From positions 1 to 64,000 of the forward strand of contig NZ_CAKZKL010000007.1 of the NCBI RefSeq assembly GCF_937123735.1: a stretch of 64,000 bases of DNA, given 5' to 3'. This stretch comes from an uncultured Lentibacter sp. (lineage in GTDB: Bacteria > Pseudomonadota > Alphaproteobacteria > Rhodobacterales > Rhodobacteraceae). The notes beneath the pieces were generated by a model. That model was not told where the DNA came from. It saw only the letters and a program-made list of their open reading frames with translations, and ran no database searches. The position numbers and the translations under genes were made by a program. Every line of letters begins with the position of its first letter. The first letter of the stretch is position 1. This document shows positions 18,727 through 27,137 of this stretch, piece by piece.

Positions 18727-19297
18727 CTTGATACCCCAATTCTTCCTTGCGCGCGCCAAGCGCGGCTTTCAATCCCCGTTTGCCCCGCGCGGTCAGGCTT
18801 TCCACCGCATCCACAGTCAGATCCATGATCTGCGCGATCTGCGGGTTTGAAAGCCCCTCGATATGGCGCAAAACCACGGCTTGGCGTTGTCGCTCCGGAA
18901 GCCCGTCAAGCGCGCCCTGAAGCGCGTCCACACGGGCGCTGTCCTGAAGCCGGTCTGCCACGCTCGGCGCCATATCCGCCGGCTCGGCAACCGCGTCCAG
19001 CGCCACCGTGCGCCGCTTGCGCAGCCTGTCCAGACAGGCGTTGGCCACCACACGGTAGAGCCACGTCGTCACTTTGGCCTCTCCGGCGCGCCACTGCGGC
19101 GCTACCTGCCAGAGCTTGAGCATTGTCTCTTGCGCCACATCCTGCGCCTCGCCGGGCTCGCCCAAAAGACGGTAGGCATGAGCCAGCACAACCGGCGTCA
19201 AACGGGCCGTCAAGAGCTGCGCCGCCTGCGCATCGCCTTTGGCAAAGCGCAACAACAGCGCCTCATCGCCCAGCTCTCTTTGCTCATCCAACGGCAT
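18719..19297 (-). CDS. ECF RNA polymerase sigma factor
   Basis: Region 2 AQDVAQETMLKLWQ...WLYRVVANACLDRLRKRR; region 4 LPERQRQAVVLRHIEGLSNPQIAQIMDLTVDAVESL. Confidence 0.92.
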   Translation of the reverse strand: MPLDEQRELGDEALLLRFAKGDAQAAQLLTARLTPVVLAHAYRLLGEPGEAQDVAQETMLKLWQVAPQWRAGEAKVTTWLYRVVANACLDRLRKRRTVALDAVAEPADMAPSVADRLQDSARVDALQGALDGLPERQRQAVVLRHIEGLSNPQIAQIMDLTVDAVESLTARGKRGLKAALGARKEELGYQDD

Positions 19298-19380
19298 ACC
19301 TCTCATCCCACTGCCCTAGCCCGCCTCTGGCCATCTGGCAAGCGCGCGCCACCCACCATGGGCCGCGCGCGCCTCTGATG

Positions 19381-19860
19381 TCAGTCGCGGGTTTTGCCTT
19401 CACCGCGCATCTTGCCCATTTTGTGCATTTTGCGCATTTTGCGCATCTCATCCTGACTCAAGAACCCGTCCTTGTCGGCGTCCAGCTCTGCAAACATCTC
19501 GGCCTGGCGCGCAGTGTCAAGCATCTCCGCTTGGCTCAGCGCCCCGTCCTTGTCAGTGTCGCGGCGTTTGAGCATCTTCTCAAAGCGCTTTTGCGCGCGC
19601 GTGCTTGCAGCGGCAGCCGCTTCCTCGGCGGTGATCTTGCCATCGCCATTGGTGTCACCCTGCTCAAAGCGTTTCAGCGGTGCCGCCTGAAGCTCCTCAA
19701 GGCTGAGCTTGCCATCCTTGTTCAAATCCAGCTGCTCAAGGCGCATTTTGCCACGCTCGCCCCCATGGCCCTCGCCCCCCTTATGGCCACCAAAGGCATA
19801 GGCGCTGCCCCCGGCCATACTCGCCACAACAAGCCCTGCAACAATAAAAGTCCGTTTCAT
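19381..19860 (-). CDS. Secreted EF-hand calcium-binding protein
   Basis: Signal peptide, then DLNKDGKLSLEE, DTNGDGKITAEE, DTDKDGALSQAE, DADKDGFLSQDE. Confidence 0.9.
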   Translation of the reverse strand: MKRTFIVAGLVVASMAGGSAYAFGGHKGGEGHGGERGKMRLEQLDLNKDGKLSLEELQAAPLKRFEQGDTNGDGKITAEEAAAAASTRAQKRFEKMLKRRDTDKDGALSQAEMLDTARQAEMFAELDADKDGFLSQDEMRKMRKMHKMGKMRGEGKTRD

Positions 19861-20057
19861 CTTTAATCTCCTGTTTTGCGCCGCGGTCTCTGTCCTCGGC
19901 TTACGGGGCTGATACGCAGCGCCGCGCAGCTTCCGTCGCTGCGGGTTCAAAAATTCGACACCAGGATTTGCGACATCCCGCCGCAAGGACACTATGGCCC
20001 CTTTCTTCTTGCGCGCCGGAGCCGCAGTCTGGGTCAAACCTCTCTGACGGACACCCC

Positions 20058-20498
20058 ATGCCCCAAACCACCCAGCTCCTTGAGCCAGATCTTTCCCCAT
20101 CCGACTCCCCCCAGACAGCCCAGACCACTCCGCCGGTGCGGGCCGTGAAACCGGCCCTGCGCAAAGGCTGGCGGCGCAAATGCCCCAACTGCGGCACAGG
20201 CCCCCTGCTCAAAGGCTATCTCAAGGTCCATTCCGAATGCGCGGTCTGTGGGGAGGATTTCACGCCCCACAGGGCCGACGATGGCCCCGCCTATCTCACC
20301 ATTCTGGTGGTCGGCCATGTGATGATTCCCGCCCTGCATATCGCCTTTGTGCAGTATCGCCCCGAACCGCTTGTGCTGTTCACAATCTTCGCTCTTGGCT
20401 CCACCGCACTCACCCTATACCTTCTTCCCAGACTGAAAGGCGCGGTGATCGGCTTTCAATGGGCCCGCCGTATGCACGGCTTTGACAAGGCCGGTTGA
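20058..20498 (+). CDS. DUF983 family membrane protein
   Basis: GWRRKCPNCGTGPLLKGYLKVHSECAVCGEDFTPHRADDGPAYLTILVVGH. Confidence 0.88.
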   Translation: MPQTTQLLEPDLSPSDSPQTAQTTPPVRAVKPALRKGWRRKCPNCGTGPLLKGYLKVHSECAVCGEDFTPHRADDGPAYLTILVVGHVMIPALHIAFVQYRPEPLVLFTIFALGSTALTLYLLPRLKGAVIGFQWARRMHGFDKAG

Positions 20499-20535
20499 AC
20501 CGGGTGCAACACCACCGCGCCCCAAAGAGGGCCAG

Positions 20536-21273
20536 ATGACACCGAAAACACCCCCCGCCACAACAGACAAAAGTGCTCTGCGCAACGCCGCCACGGTGAT
20601 CGCGCTGCGCGACCGCTTCACAACCCCCAAGGTGCTCATGGGCCAGCGCGGCGCAGGGGCCGCCTTCATGCCCAACAAATTCGTCTTCCCCGGCGGTGCG
20701 CTGGATGAGGCCGATTTCGCCGTGCCCCTGGCCGGGGGCTTTGATCCGCTCTGCGCCAGCCGTCTCGCCGAGGGCTGCGCGCCCGGGCTCACAAACGCTT
20801 TGGGCGTCGCCGCCATCCGCGAGCTCTGGGAGGAAACCGGCCTTGTTCTGGGCACCGAGGGCCGCTGGCCCGGCCCTGTGCCGCAAGACTGGGCCGAGTT
20901 TGCCGCCGCCGGCTACCTGCCTTCGGCCCAGCCGCTCCAATTTGTCTTTCGCGCCGTCACCCCCCCGGGCCGCCCGCGCCGCTTTGATGCGCGCTTCTTT
21001 CTGGTCGATGCCGATGAGATCGCCTCTGATCTCGATGATTTCTCCCGCGCCGAAGACGAGCTCTCCCACCTGCAATGGATTCCCCTTCAGGAGGTGCGCG
21101 GCTTTGATCTGCCCTTCATCACCGAGGTGGTGCTGGCCGAAATCGCCCACCGCGCCCATGATCCAGAGCCGCCCCAAAACGTGCCCTTCTTTCACAACGG
21201 CGCCGAGGAAAGCCTCTTTTTGCGCCTCGGCGGCCGCGGCCCGCTCACCGGCAAAGAAATCGCCAACGACTGA
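20536..21273 (+). CDS. NUDIX hydrolase
   Basis: Degenerate Nudix box around AAIRELWEETGLVLG. Confidence 0.88.
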   Translation: MTPKTPPATTDKSALRNAATVIALRDRFTTPKVLMGQRGAGAAFMPNKFVFPGGALDEADFAVPLAGGFDPLCASRLAEGCAPGLTNALGVAAIRELWEETGLVLGTEGRWPGPVPQDWAEFAAAGYLPSAQPLQFVFRAVTPPGRPRRFDARFFLVDADEIASDLDDFSRAEDELSHLQWIPLQEVRGFDLPFITEVVLAEIAHRAHDPEPPQNVPFFHNGAEESLFLRLGGRGPLTGKEIAND

Positions 21274-21290
21274 CGCCAAACCAATCCGCT

Positions 21291-21313
21291 CTTTCTTATT
21301 GCTGTAAATATCC
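21291..21313 (+). repeat. 3'-flanking box, copy 2: CTTTCTTATTGCTGTAAATATCC
   Basis: See 15095-15117. Confidence 0.7.
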
Positions 21314-21320
21314 CAGGGGG

Positions 21321-21440
21321 TCTGGGGGACTGGTCCCCCAGCTAAACCTGTGGTCTGGGGGACCGCTCCCCCAGTTAAACCTGTGGTCTGGGGAGCCGCT
21401 CCCCCAGTTAAACCTGTGGTCTGGGGAGCCGCTCCCCCAG
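21321..21440. repeat. 33-bp tandem repeat, about 3.6 units, each a hairpin
   Basis: Units at 21321-21353, 21354-21386, 21387-21419, 21420-21440 (partial): TCTGGGGGACCGCTCCCCCAGTTAAACCTGTGG and variants. Confidence 0.93.
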
Positions 21441-21441
21441 C

Positions 21442-21472
21442 GGGTCGGATTGCGCGCAGCGCAATGCGATCC
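21442..21472. terminator. Hairpin GGGTCG-G-ATTGCGC-GCA-GCGCAAT-G-CGATCC
   Basis: Paired arms with internal G/G mismatch between convergent genes; related element at 24508-24540. Confidence 0.65.
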
Positions 21473-21475
21473 CCC

Positions 21476-22375
21476 TCAATACAGCCAGACCAGCGCCAGA
21501 ACAGACACCGTGATCAGCCCCATGCCAATCCACTCGCGCCGCGTGATCACCTCGCCAAAAAACCACACCGAAGCGAAGATCGAGAAGATCACTTCAACCT
21601 GCCCCACCGCAAAGACATAGGCCGCATTCATCATGGCAAAGGCCGTAAACCAGCAGATCGAGCCGCCCATCCCCGCCAGCCCCATCCAGACCGAGGTGCG
21701 CCAGGAGGCCAGCACACGGCCAATCTCCCCCGCTTCGCGCCCATAAAGCCATGCGCCCAGCGCCAGCGTCTGGAAGATCGTCACACAGGGCATCGTCACC
21801 AGCGCGCGCATCAGCGCGTCATCCGCCGCGACCGCGAGCGTCGCGCCGCGATAGGCCACCGCCGAGACAGCAAAGAAAACACCCGACAACAGCCCAAGCC
21901 CCGCCGCGCGGTTCATCGCACGGCGCAAAAGCCCGCCTGTGCCCTCGGGGATGTCGCTGAGCACCAGAACGCCCAGCAGCCCCAGCCCGATCGCGCCCAG
22001 CCCGCCGGGCGAAACCCGGTCGCCCAGCACAACAAAGCCCACAAAGGCCGTCAACATCACCTCGGTTTTCTTGAAGGTGATCCCCACGGCAAAGTTGCGC
22101 GCGGCAAAGATCGCCACGACACACCATGTCGCCAAAATCTGCGCCAGCCCGCCTGCCAGCACATAGGCCCAAAAGCCGGTGCCGATCTCGGGCACAGCCT
22201 GCCCGCGCCAGAGCAGATAGCCCGCCGCCAGCAGCGTCACGAAAGGCGCTGTGAACAGAAACCGCGCCAGCGTGGCCCCGCCCGCCGAAAGCACGCCCAT
22301 GCTCAGGGTCTTTTGCAACATAAAGCGCAGCGTCTGAAACGCCGCCGCCATCACGGAAAGGAAAATCCAGCTCAT
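21476..22375 (-). CDS. EamA/DMT family transporter
   Basis: About ten hydrophobic segments; EamA-like repeats. Confidence 0.85.
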   Translation of the reverse strand: MSWIFLSVMAAAFQTLRFMLQKTLSMGVLSAGGATLARFLFTAPFVTLLAAGYLLWRGQAVPEIGTGFWAYVLAGGLAQILATWCVVAIFAARNFAVGITFKKTEVMLTAFVGFVVLGDRVSPGGLGAIGLGLLGVLVLSDIPEGTGGLLRRAMNRAAGLGLLSGVFFAVSAVAYRGATLAVAADDALMRALVTMPCVTIFQTLALGAWLYGREAGEIGRVLASWRTSVWMGLAGMGGSICWFTAFAMMNAAYVFAVGQVEVIFSIFASVWFFGEVITRREWIGMGLITVSVLALVWLY

Positions 22376-22383
22376 GCGCCTGT

Positions 22384-23289
22384 CTACGCGCGGCCCTCAT
22401 CCTTTGGCCAGAGCGGATGTGGCACAGGGTCTTTCGCACGCCAGAGATACTTGCCGAAAATCTCGCGATACGAGCGGTAATAATAGCCGTCATTCTTGCC
22501 CAGAAACGCCGCCCGCTCCGCCCGAAACAACGCCGGCAAGCGATACCAGGGCACACCGGGGCGCTCGTGATGCACTACATGGTAATTGTTGTTGAGAAAC
22601 AGAAGCGCCAGCAGCCCACGGTCTTCCACAATCACCGTGCGCCCCTGTGTGGCCTCATGGGCACGGTGCTCCAGATAGGTCCGTATCTTGAGCACCCCAA
22701 GCGCGGCATATGTGGCCAGACAGAAGGCCCAGAGCGGCATCATATCCGCCGCCAGCACCGCCCAGATCACCGGCGCCGCCGCCGGAATATGCACAAGCCA
22801 AGCCCGCAAAGCCGCCCTGTCGCCTCCGCGTATGGCGCGCCAATCCTCGCGCATGAAGAACACCTGCCCCACAAGCGGGCCAACCAGCATCCGCCCGAAC
22901 AACGTGTTGTTAAAGTTAAGCACCGCCCGCCCCCAAGCCGGCATCCGCACCCAGACAGCCGGATCGCGGTAGTTGCTTTCGGGGTCATCATAGGGGTCGG
23001 TCAGGTTTTCGTCGCGGTGGTGAATGAGGTGCAAATCGCGAAACCGCCCGTAAGGGATAACCAGCGAGAGCTGCGGAAAGACCAGCGCCTCGTTGAGCCA
23101 GCGCAGGCGCGTCGGATGCCCGTGCAGCGCCTCATGGCAGAGGGAGGAATGCTGCACCGCCGCCAGCGCCACGCAGATCATGCCCAATGGCAGCCAAAGC
23201 GCCGCCGCCCAGCTCACACCCAGCGCCCAAAGCCCGTATGTGGCCACCAAAAGCGCCAGCGTGGGCCACTCCACCTTTGCAACCGTCAT
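22384..23289 (-). CDS. Fatty acid desaturase family protein
   Basis: Histidine boxes HEALHGHPTR, HLIHHRDE, NNNYHVVHHERP. Confidence 0.9.
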   Translation of the reverse strand: MTVAKVEWPTLALLVATYGLWALGVSWAAALWLPLGMICVALAAVQHSSLCHEALHGHPTRLRWLNEALVFPQLSLVIPYGRFRDLHLIHHRDENLTDPYDDPESNYRDPAVWVRMPAWGRAVLNFNNTLFGRMLVGPLVGQVFFMREDWRAIRGGDRAALRAWLVHIPAAAPVIWAVLAADMMPLWAFCLATYAALGVLKIRTYLEHRAHEATQGRTVIVEDRGLLALLFLNNNYHVVHHERPGVPWYRLPALFRAERAAFLGKNDGYYYRSYREIFGKYLWRAKDPVPHPLWPKDEGRA

Positions 23290-23492
23290 GGGTGAACACG
23301 CCCCCAGCTGATCCTGGCCCAGAGCCGCTCATAGCCAAAATACATGGCAAAGCCGAGACAGGTGTTCACCAGCGCAATTGCCCCGCCTGTTGCGAAAGAG
23401 CCAGTCGCCACAAAGCCAACAAGGCTCATCACGGCAAAGCCCAGAAGGTTCCATAAAACGGCTTTGGTAAAGGTGCGGCGTCGGCTGTCCAC
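23286..23492 (-). CDS. DUF2061-like small membrane protein
   Basis: RRRTFTKAVLWNLLGFAVMSLVGF...INTCLGFAMYFGYERLWARISWG-like sequence; overlaps desaturase start. Confidence 0.8.
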   Translation of the reverse strand: MDSRRRTFTKAVLWNLLGFAVMSLVGFVATGSFATGGAIALVNTCLGFAMYFGYERLWARISWGRVHP

Positions 23493-23583
23493 AATGGCTC
23501 CGGAGGTTCAAGAAAGGTGGCCTCAGAGCTAGCGCCAAAACGCGCCGCTGCGCAGTCCGAATATGATTAACATTTCTCTCTAT

Positions 23584-23604
23584 ATGTGATATTTATCACC
23601 ACAT
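23584..23604. promoter_or_regulatory. Inverted-repeat operator candidate ATGTGATA-TT-TATCAC(C)ACAT at the start codon of the XRE regulator
   Basis: Perfect GTGATA-TT-TATCAC at 23586-23599, extendable with one bulge. Confidence 0.6.
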
Positions 23605-24463
23605 GCAGAATAAAATAGACAAACGCCTCCGCGCGGCTCAGTTTCGCCTGCGCCTCGCCAGCGCCATGGCCGAGGCTGGCCAGAGCCAAACCGCCCTCGC
23701 CCGCCAGATCGGCGTCGACCGCTCCACCATTTCCCAGCTGCTCTCAGGCTCGGGCGCGCGCCTGCCCAATGCGCAAGTGGTGGGCGAATGCGCCGCTGCC
23801 CTTGGCGTCTCGGCCGATTGGCTGCTCTCGCTCTCTGACCGGCCCGAAACCGCCGCCACGCTTCTGGCCAATGCGCTCACCCTCACAGAAGCGCCGCGCG
23901 CCATGATTGATGAGCAAATCTTTGAGTGGCACAAGGAAGCGGCGGGTTACAAAATCCGCCATGTCCCCGCCGCCCTGCCCGATATGCTCAAAACCCGCGA
24001 GCTGCTCAACTGGGAATATGCCCCCCATCTTGGCCGCACCGCCGAGCAGGCCATCGGCGCGATGCAAGACCGCCTCGCCTTCATCCGCGAAGCCCCGTCT
24101 GACTACGAAATCGCCCTGCCGCTCTATGAAATCGCCAGTTTTGTGCATGGTGAAGGCTACTATCGTGGCCTGCCCACAGATGTGCGTCAGGCCCAGATTG
24201 CCCGCTTCAAGGAGCTGCACAGCCAGCTCTACCCGCGCCTGCGGATTTACCTCTTTGATGCCCGCCGGTTGTTCTCTGCCCCGATCACAGTCTTCGGCCC
24301 GCTCCTCGCCGCGCTCTATGTGGGCCGCGACTATCTCACCTTCCGTGATCGCGCGCGCGTCGCTGCCCTCACCCAGCATTTTGATGCCCTGGTGGTTGAG
24401 GCCCGGATCACAGCCCGCGATTTCCCCGATCACCTTGACAGCCTCGCCGCAGAGCTTCCCTAA
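23603..24463 (+). CDS. XRE-type helix-turn-helix transcriptional regulator
   Basis: AGQSQTALARQIGVDRSTISQLLSG HTH. Confidence 0.88.
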   Translation: MQNKIDKRLRAAQFRLRLASAMAEAGQSQTALARQIGVDRSTISQLLSGSGARLPNAQVVGECAAALGVSADWLLSLSDRPETAATLLANALTLTEAPRAMIDEQIFEWHKEAAGYKIRHVPAALPDMLKTRELLNWEYAPHLGRTAEQAIGAMQDRLAFIREAPSDYEIALPLYEIASFVHGEGYYRGLPTDVRQAQIARFKELHSQLYPRLRIYLFDARRLFSAPITVFGPLLAALYVGRDYLTFRDRARVAALTQHFDALVVEARITARDFPDHLDSLAAELP

Positions 24464-24507
24464 CCCCGGCCCTAACCCCGGCGTCTTCCCATTGAGACTA
24501 TCCCGCC

Positions 24508-24540
24508 GTGTCGGATTTTCGCGCCGCGAAAATGCGATAT
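24508..24540. terminator. Hairpin TCG-G-ATTTTCGCG-C-CGCGAAAAT-G-CGA between convergent genes
   Basis: 9-bp perfect inner stem plus outer TCG/CGA pairing across a G/G mismatch. Confidence 0.7.
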
Positions 24541-25301
24541 CAAACCTTCGGGTCAGGGTTCTCCGTGTGCCCGTCCACAGCAATCACCTGCCCGCTCACA
24601 AGCCGCGCCGCATCCGAGCCCAAAAAAACCGCCATATTGGCAATGTCTTCGGCCGTGACAAAGCTGCGCATCGAGGTGCCGGCGGCGTAGCCCTGATACA
24701 CCTCATCGCGCGTCATGCCCTTGGCGCGGGCCTCGCGCGCCAGCACGCCCTCCATGCGGTCGCCCTCTACCGCGCCGGGGCAGATCGCATTGGCGCGAAT
24801 GCCATAGGGCCCCAGCTCCATTGCAAGGGTTTTCATCAGGCCAATCACCGCCCATTTCGCCGCCGCATAGGGCGCGCGGAAGGGGTAGCCATATTGCCCC
24901 GCCGTCGAGGACGTCAGGATGATCGCGCCATGTTCTTCCGCCTTCATCATCGGTGCCGCATACTTCGCCGCCAGAAACGCGCCTTCAAGGTTCACGCTCA
25001 CGCATCTGCGCCAGTCCGCCAGCGCAATATCCTCCACAGCCGCCGTCGGCCCGGCAATGCCCGCATTGGCGCAGAGCACATCCACCCCGCCCCAGCGCGC
25101 TTTCACCTCGGCAAAAAAATCGGCCATGGCCGCCTCGTCAGAGGCGTCCACATCCGCAGCCCCCCAGCTTGCAGGCAGGCGCGCCAGCGCCTTTTTGTCC
25201 ACATCACTCACCCAGACCTGCGCCCCCTTGGCCGCAAAGGCCTCCGCCATCGCCCGTCCGATGCCCGAGGCCCCTGCAGTGATCAGAACCCGCGCACTCA
25301 C
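24540..25301 (-). CDS. SDR family oxidoreductase
   Basis: TAGASGIGRAMAEAFAAKG, YAAAKWAVIGLMKTLA, ICPGAVEGDR. Confidence 0.9.
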   Translation of the reverse strand: MSARVLITAGASGIGRAMAEAFAAKGAQVWVSDVDKKALARLPASWGAADVDASDEAAMADFFAEVKARWGGVDVLCANAGIAGPTAAVEDIALADWRRCVSVNLEGAFLAAKYAAPMMKAEEHGAIILTSSTAGQYGYPFRAPYAAAKWAVIGLMKTLAMELGPYGIRANAICPGAVEGDRMEGVLAREARAKGMTRDEVYQGYAAGTSMRSFVTAEDIANMAVFLGSDAARLVSGQVIAVDGHTENPDPKV

Positions 25302-26770
25302 CGCGGGTCTCCAATCGCACGGCCCAACCCTTCAGGGGCCGCCAGCGCGGCATGAGCCGTGGCCACCTTCACCAGCGCCGCCTCCACATGCGCCGCAGGC
25401 GGGGCCGCGCGGCGCGTGGCAAGGTCCACATGCAAAAGCATATGCTCGCCCGTCGCCAAAAGCCGCTCGCCCTCGCGCATACTGTGGAAAAGATGCATCT
25501 TCTTGCCCTCCCCCAGAACAACCTGCGTGTGCACGGTGATCTTCGCGCCGGCATGGACCTCGTCAATGTGGCGGATATGGGTTTCGGCGGTAAAGTAGCT
25601 GCCGCCACTCGCAATATACGCCGCATCACAGCCGATCTGCGCCATAAAGCGGTCGGTTGAGTCGGCAAAAGCCTGCAAATAGCGGCTCTCGGTCATATGG
25701 CCGTTGTAGTCGAGCCAGTCGAGCGGCACCACACGGTGCAGCGTCAGCACAGGCTGGCTCAGGTCGGCGATCTCGTCGATATGCGCGGCAATCCCCGCGC
25801 CCGCGCGCAGGCTCTTGTCATGGGCGTTTTGCAGCGCGCCTGCGCCCCAGTCGTTCGCGCCCAGCGCACGCATCATCCCCACAAGGTTGTCATCGCGAAT
25901 GCGCTCCAGCTCGCGGATGCTGTGCATTCCGCTCTGCGCATCGGACTGGTCGGCAATCGCGTCAATCAGCTCGTCGGTCAGCTCCGGCACATCCATGAGC
26001 TTGGTCCAGGGCCAGCTCAGGCAAGGGCCGAACTGCGCAATAAAATGGCGCATCCCCGCCTCGCCACCGGCCACGCGGTAGGTCTCAAACAGGCCCATCT
26101 GCGCCCAGCGAATGCCAAAGCCGTAGCGGATCGCATTGTCGATCTCTTCGGTGGTGGCAATCCCGTCTTTCACCAGCCAAAGCGCCTCGCGCCAGACAGC
26201 CTCAAGGAAGCGATCCGCAATATGCGCATCAATCTCCTTCTTCAGATGCAAGGGATACATCCCGATGCCCGAAATAACCTCCTTGGCCGTCGCGATAATG
26301 CCTGTAGCATTGGCCTCGGTCGTGACCAGCTCGACAAGCGGCAAAAGATAAACCGGGTTGAACGGATGCGTCACCACGATCTGCGCGGCAAGTGACATGC
26401 CCTCCTGCAACTCGCTCGGCTTATAACCCGATGTGGAAGAGCCGATCACGGCCTCCGCCCCCACACAACCGGCCAGTTGGCCATAGACCTTGTGTTTGAT
26501 GTCAAGCCGCTCCGGCACGCTTTCCTGCACCCAAGCCGCGCCGTCGCAAGCCTCGGCCAGATCGGTGTGAAAGCTCAAGCGCCCTTCCTCGGGCAGCGCC
26601 ATATTACCAAGGCCGGGCAGGCTGCGGCGCGCATTGGCGAGCACTTCGCCAATCTTGCGCTCGGCCTCCGGGTCAGGATCAAACACCCGCACATCCCAGC
26701 CATTGAGCAAAAACCGCGCGGCCCAGCCGCCACCAATCACACCACCGCCAATGATAGCCGCCCGTTTCAT
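25298..26770 (-). CDS. Carnitine 3-dehydrogenase / thioesterase fusion
   Basis: N-terminal 3-hydroxyacyl-CoA-dehydrogenase-type domain (AAIIGGGVIGGGWAARF, THPFNPVYLLPLVE), C-terminal hotdog thioesterase (VPLDWLDYNGHMTESRYLQAF). Confidence 0.85.
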   Translation of the reverse strand: MKRAAIIGGGVIGGGWAARFLLNGWDVRVFDPDPEAERKIGEVLANARRSLPGLGNMALPEEGRLSFHTDLAEACDGAAWVQESVPERLDIKHKVYGQLAGCVGAEAVIGSSTSGYKPSELQEGMSLAAQIVVTHPFNPVYLLPLVELVTTEANATGIIATAKEVISGIGMYPLHLKKEIDAHIADRFLEAVWREALWLVKDGIATTEEIDNAIRYGFGIRWAQMGLFETYRVAGGEAGMRHFIAQFGPCLSWPWTKLMDVPELTDELIDAIADQSDAQSGMHSIRELERIRDDNLVGMMRALGANDWGAGALQNAHDKSLRAGAGIAAHIDEIADLSQPVLTLHRVVPLDWLDYNGHMTESRYLQAFADSTDRFMAQIGCDAAYIASGGSYFTAETHIRHIDEVHAGAKITVHTQVVLGEGKKMHLFHSMREGERLLATGEHMLLHVDLATRRAAPPAAHVEAALVKVATAHAALAAPEGLGRAIGDPR

Positions 26771-26792
26771 CATCTTTGTCGTTCCTTTTGTG

Positions 26793-27137
26793 TTAGTCGA
26801 TACAGATCGTGGCCACAGAGCCGTTTGCCAAAACCTCGTGGCAGCCAAAAAACGGCGTGACAGGCGCGCAGCTTTGCGTCTTGGCCAGACACAGCCCCGC
26901 GCAATCGCTGTTACTGGTGCACGCCTTGCCCGCGTCCGGCTGCGGGCGCGCGCATTGCGGCCCCGCCAGCCCGAAAACAACAGTGCCGCCACCGGCCTCA
27001 CAGGCCGCAGAGTCAAGCGCTGCGCCGCGCGGGCTGGTGTTTGGCGCGCCCCCTGCACCTGTCGTCTCAAGCTGGCAAGCCGCCAGCGCCAAGACAGCAA
27101 ACAGGCCCAGCGCGCCGTGGCGCAAAACCGCTGTCAT
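26793..27137 (-). CDS. Cys-rich putative lipoprotein in carnitine operon
   Basis: Lipobox [55 protein letters not shown] overlaps upstream stop. Confidence 0.75.
   Translation of the reverse strand: MTAVLRHGALGLFAVLALAACQLETTGAGGAPNTSPRGAALDSAACEAGGGTVVFGLAGPQCARPQPDAGKACTSNSDCAGLCLAKTQSCAPVTPFFGCHEVLANGSVATICID

Noticed and set aside
21321-21440. Possible CRISPR array
   Set aside because: Units are directly tandem with no spacers, and no cas genes are present.
21350-22480. 376 aa plus ORF starting MVWGTAPPVKPVVWGAAPPVKP
   Set aside because: The peptide repeat is just translation of the 33-bp hairpin array (33 bp keeps frame); the rest is antisense to the EamA gene.
24458-24481. Telomere-like CCCTAACCCCGG repeats
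   Set aside because: Only two units at a gene end in a circular-type chromosome context; simple duplication.
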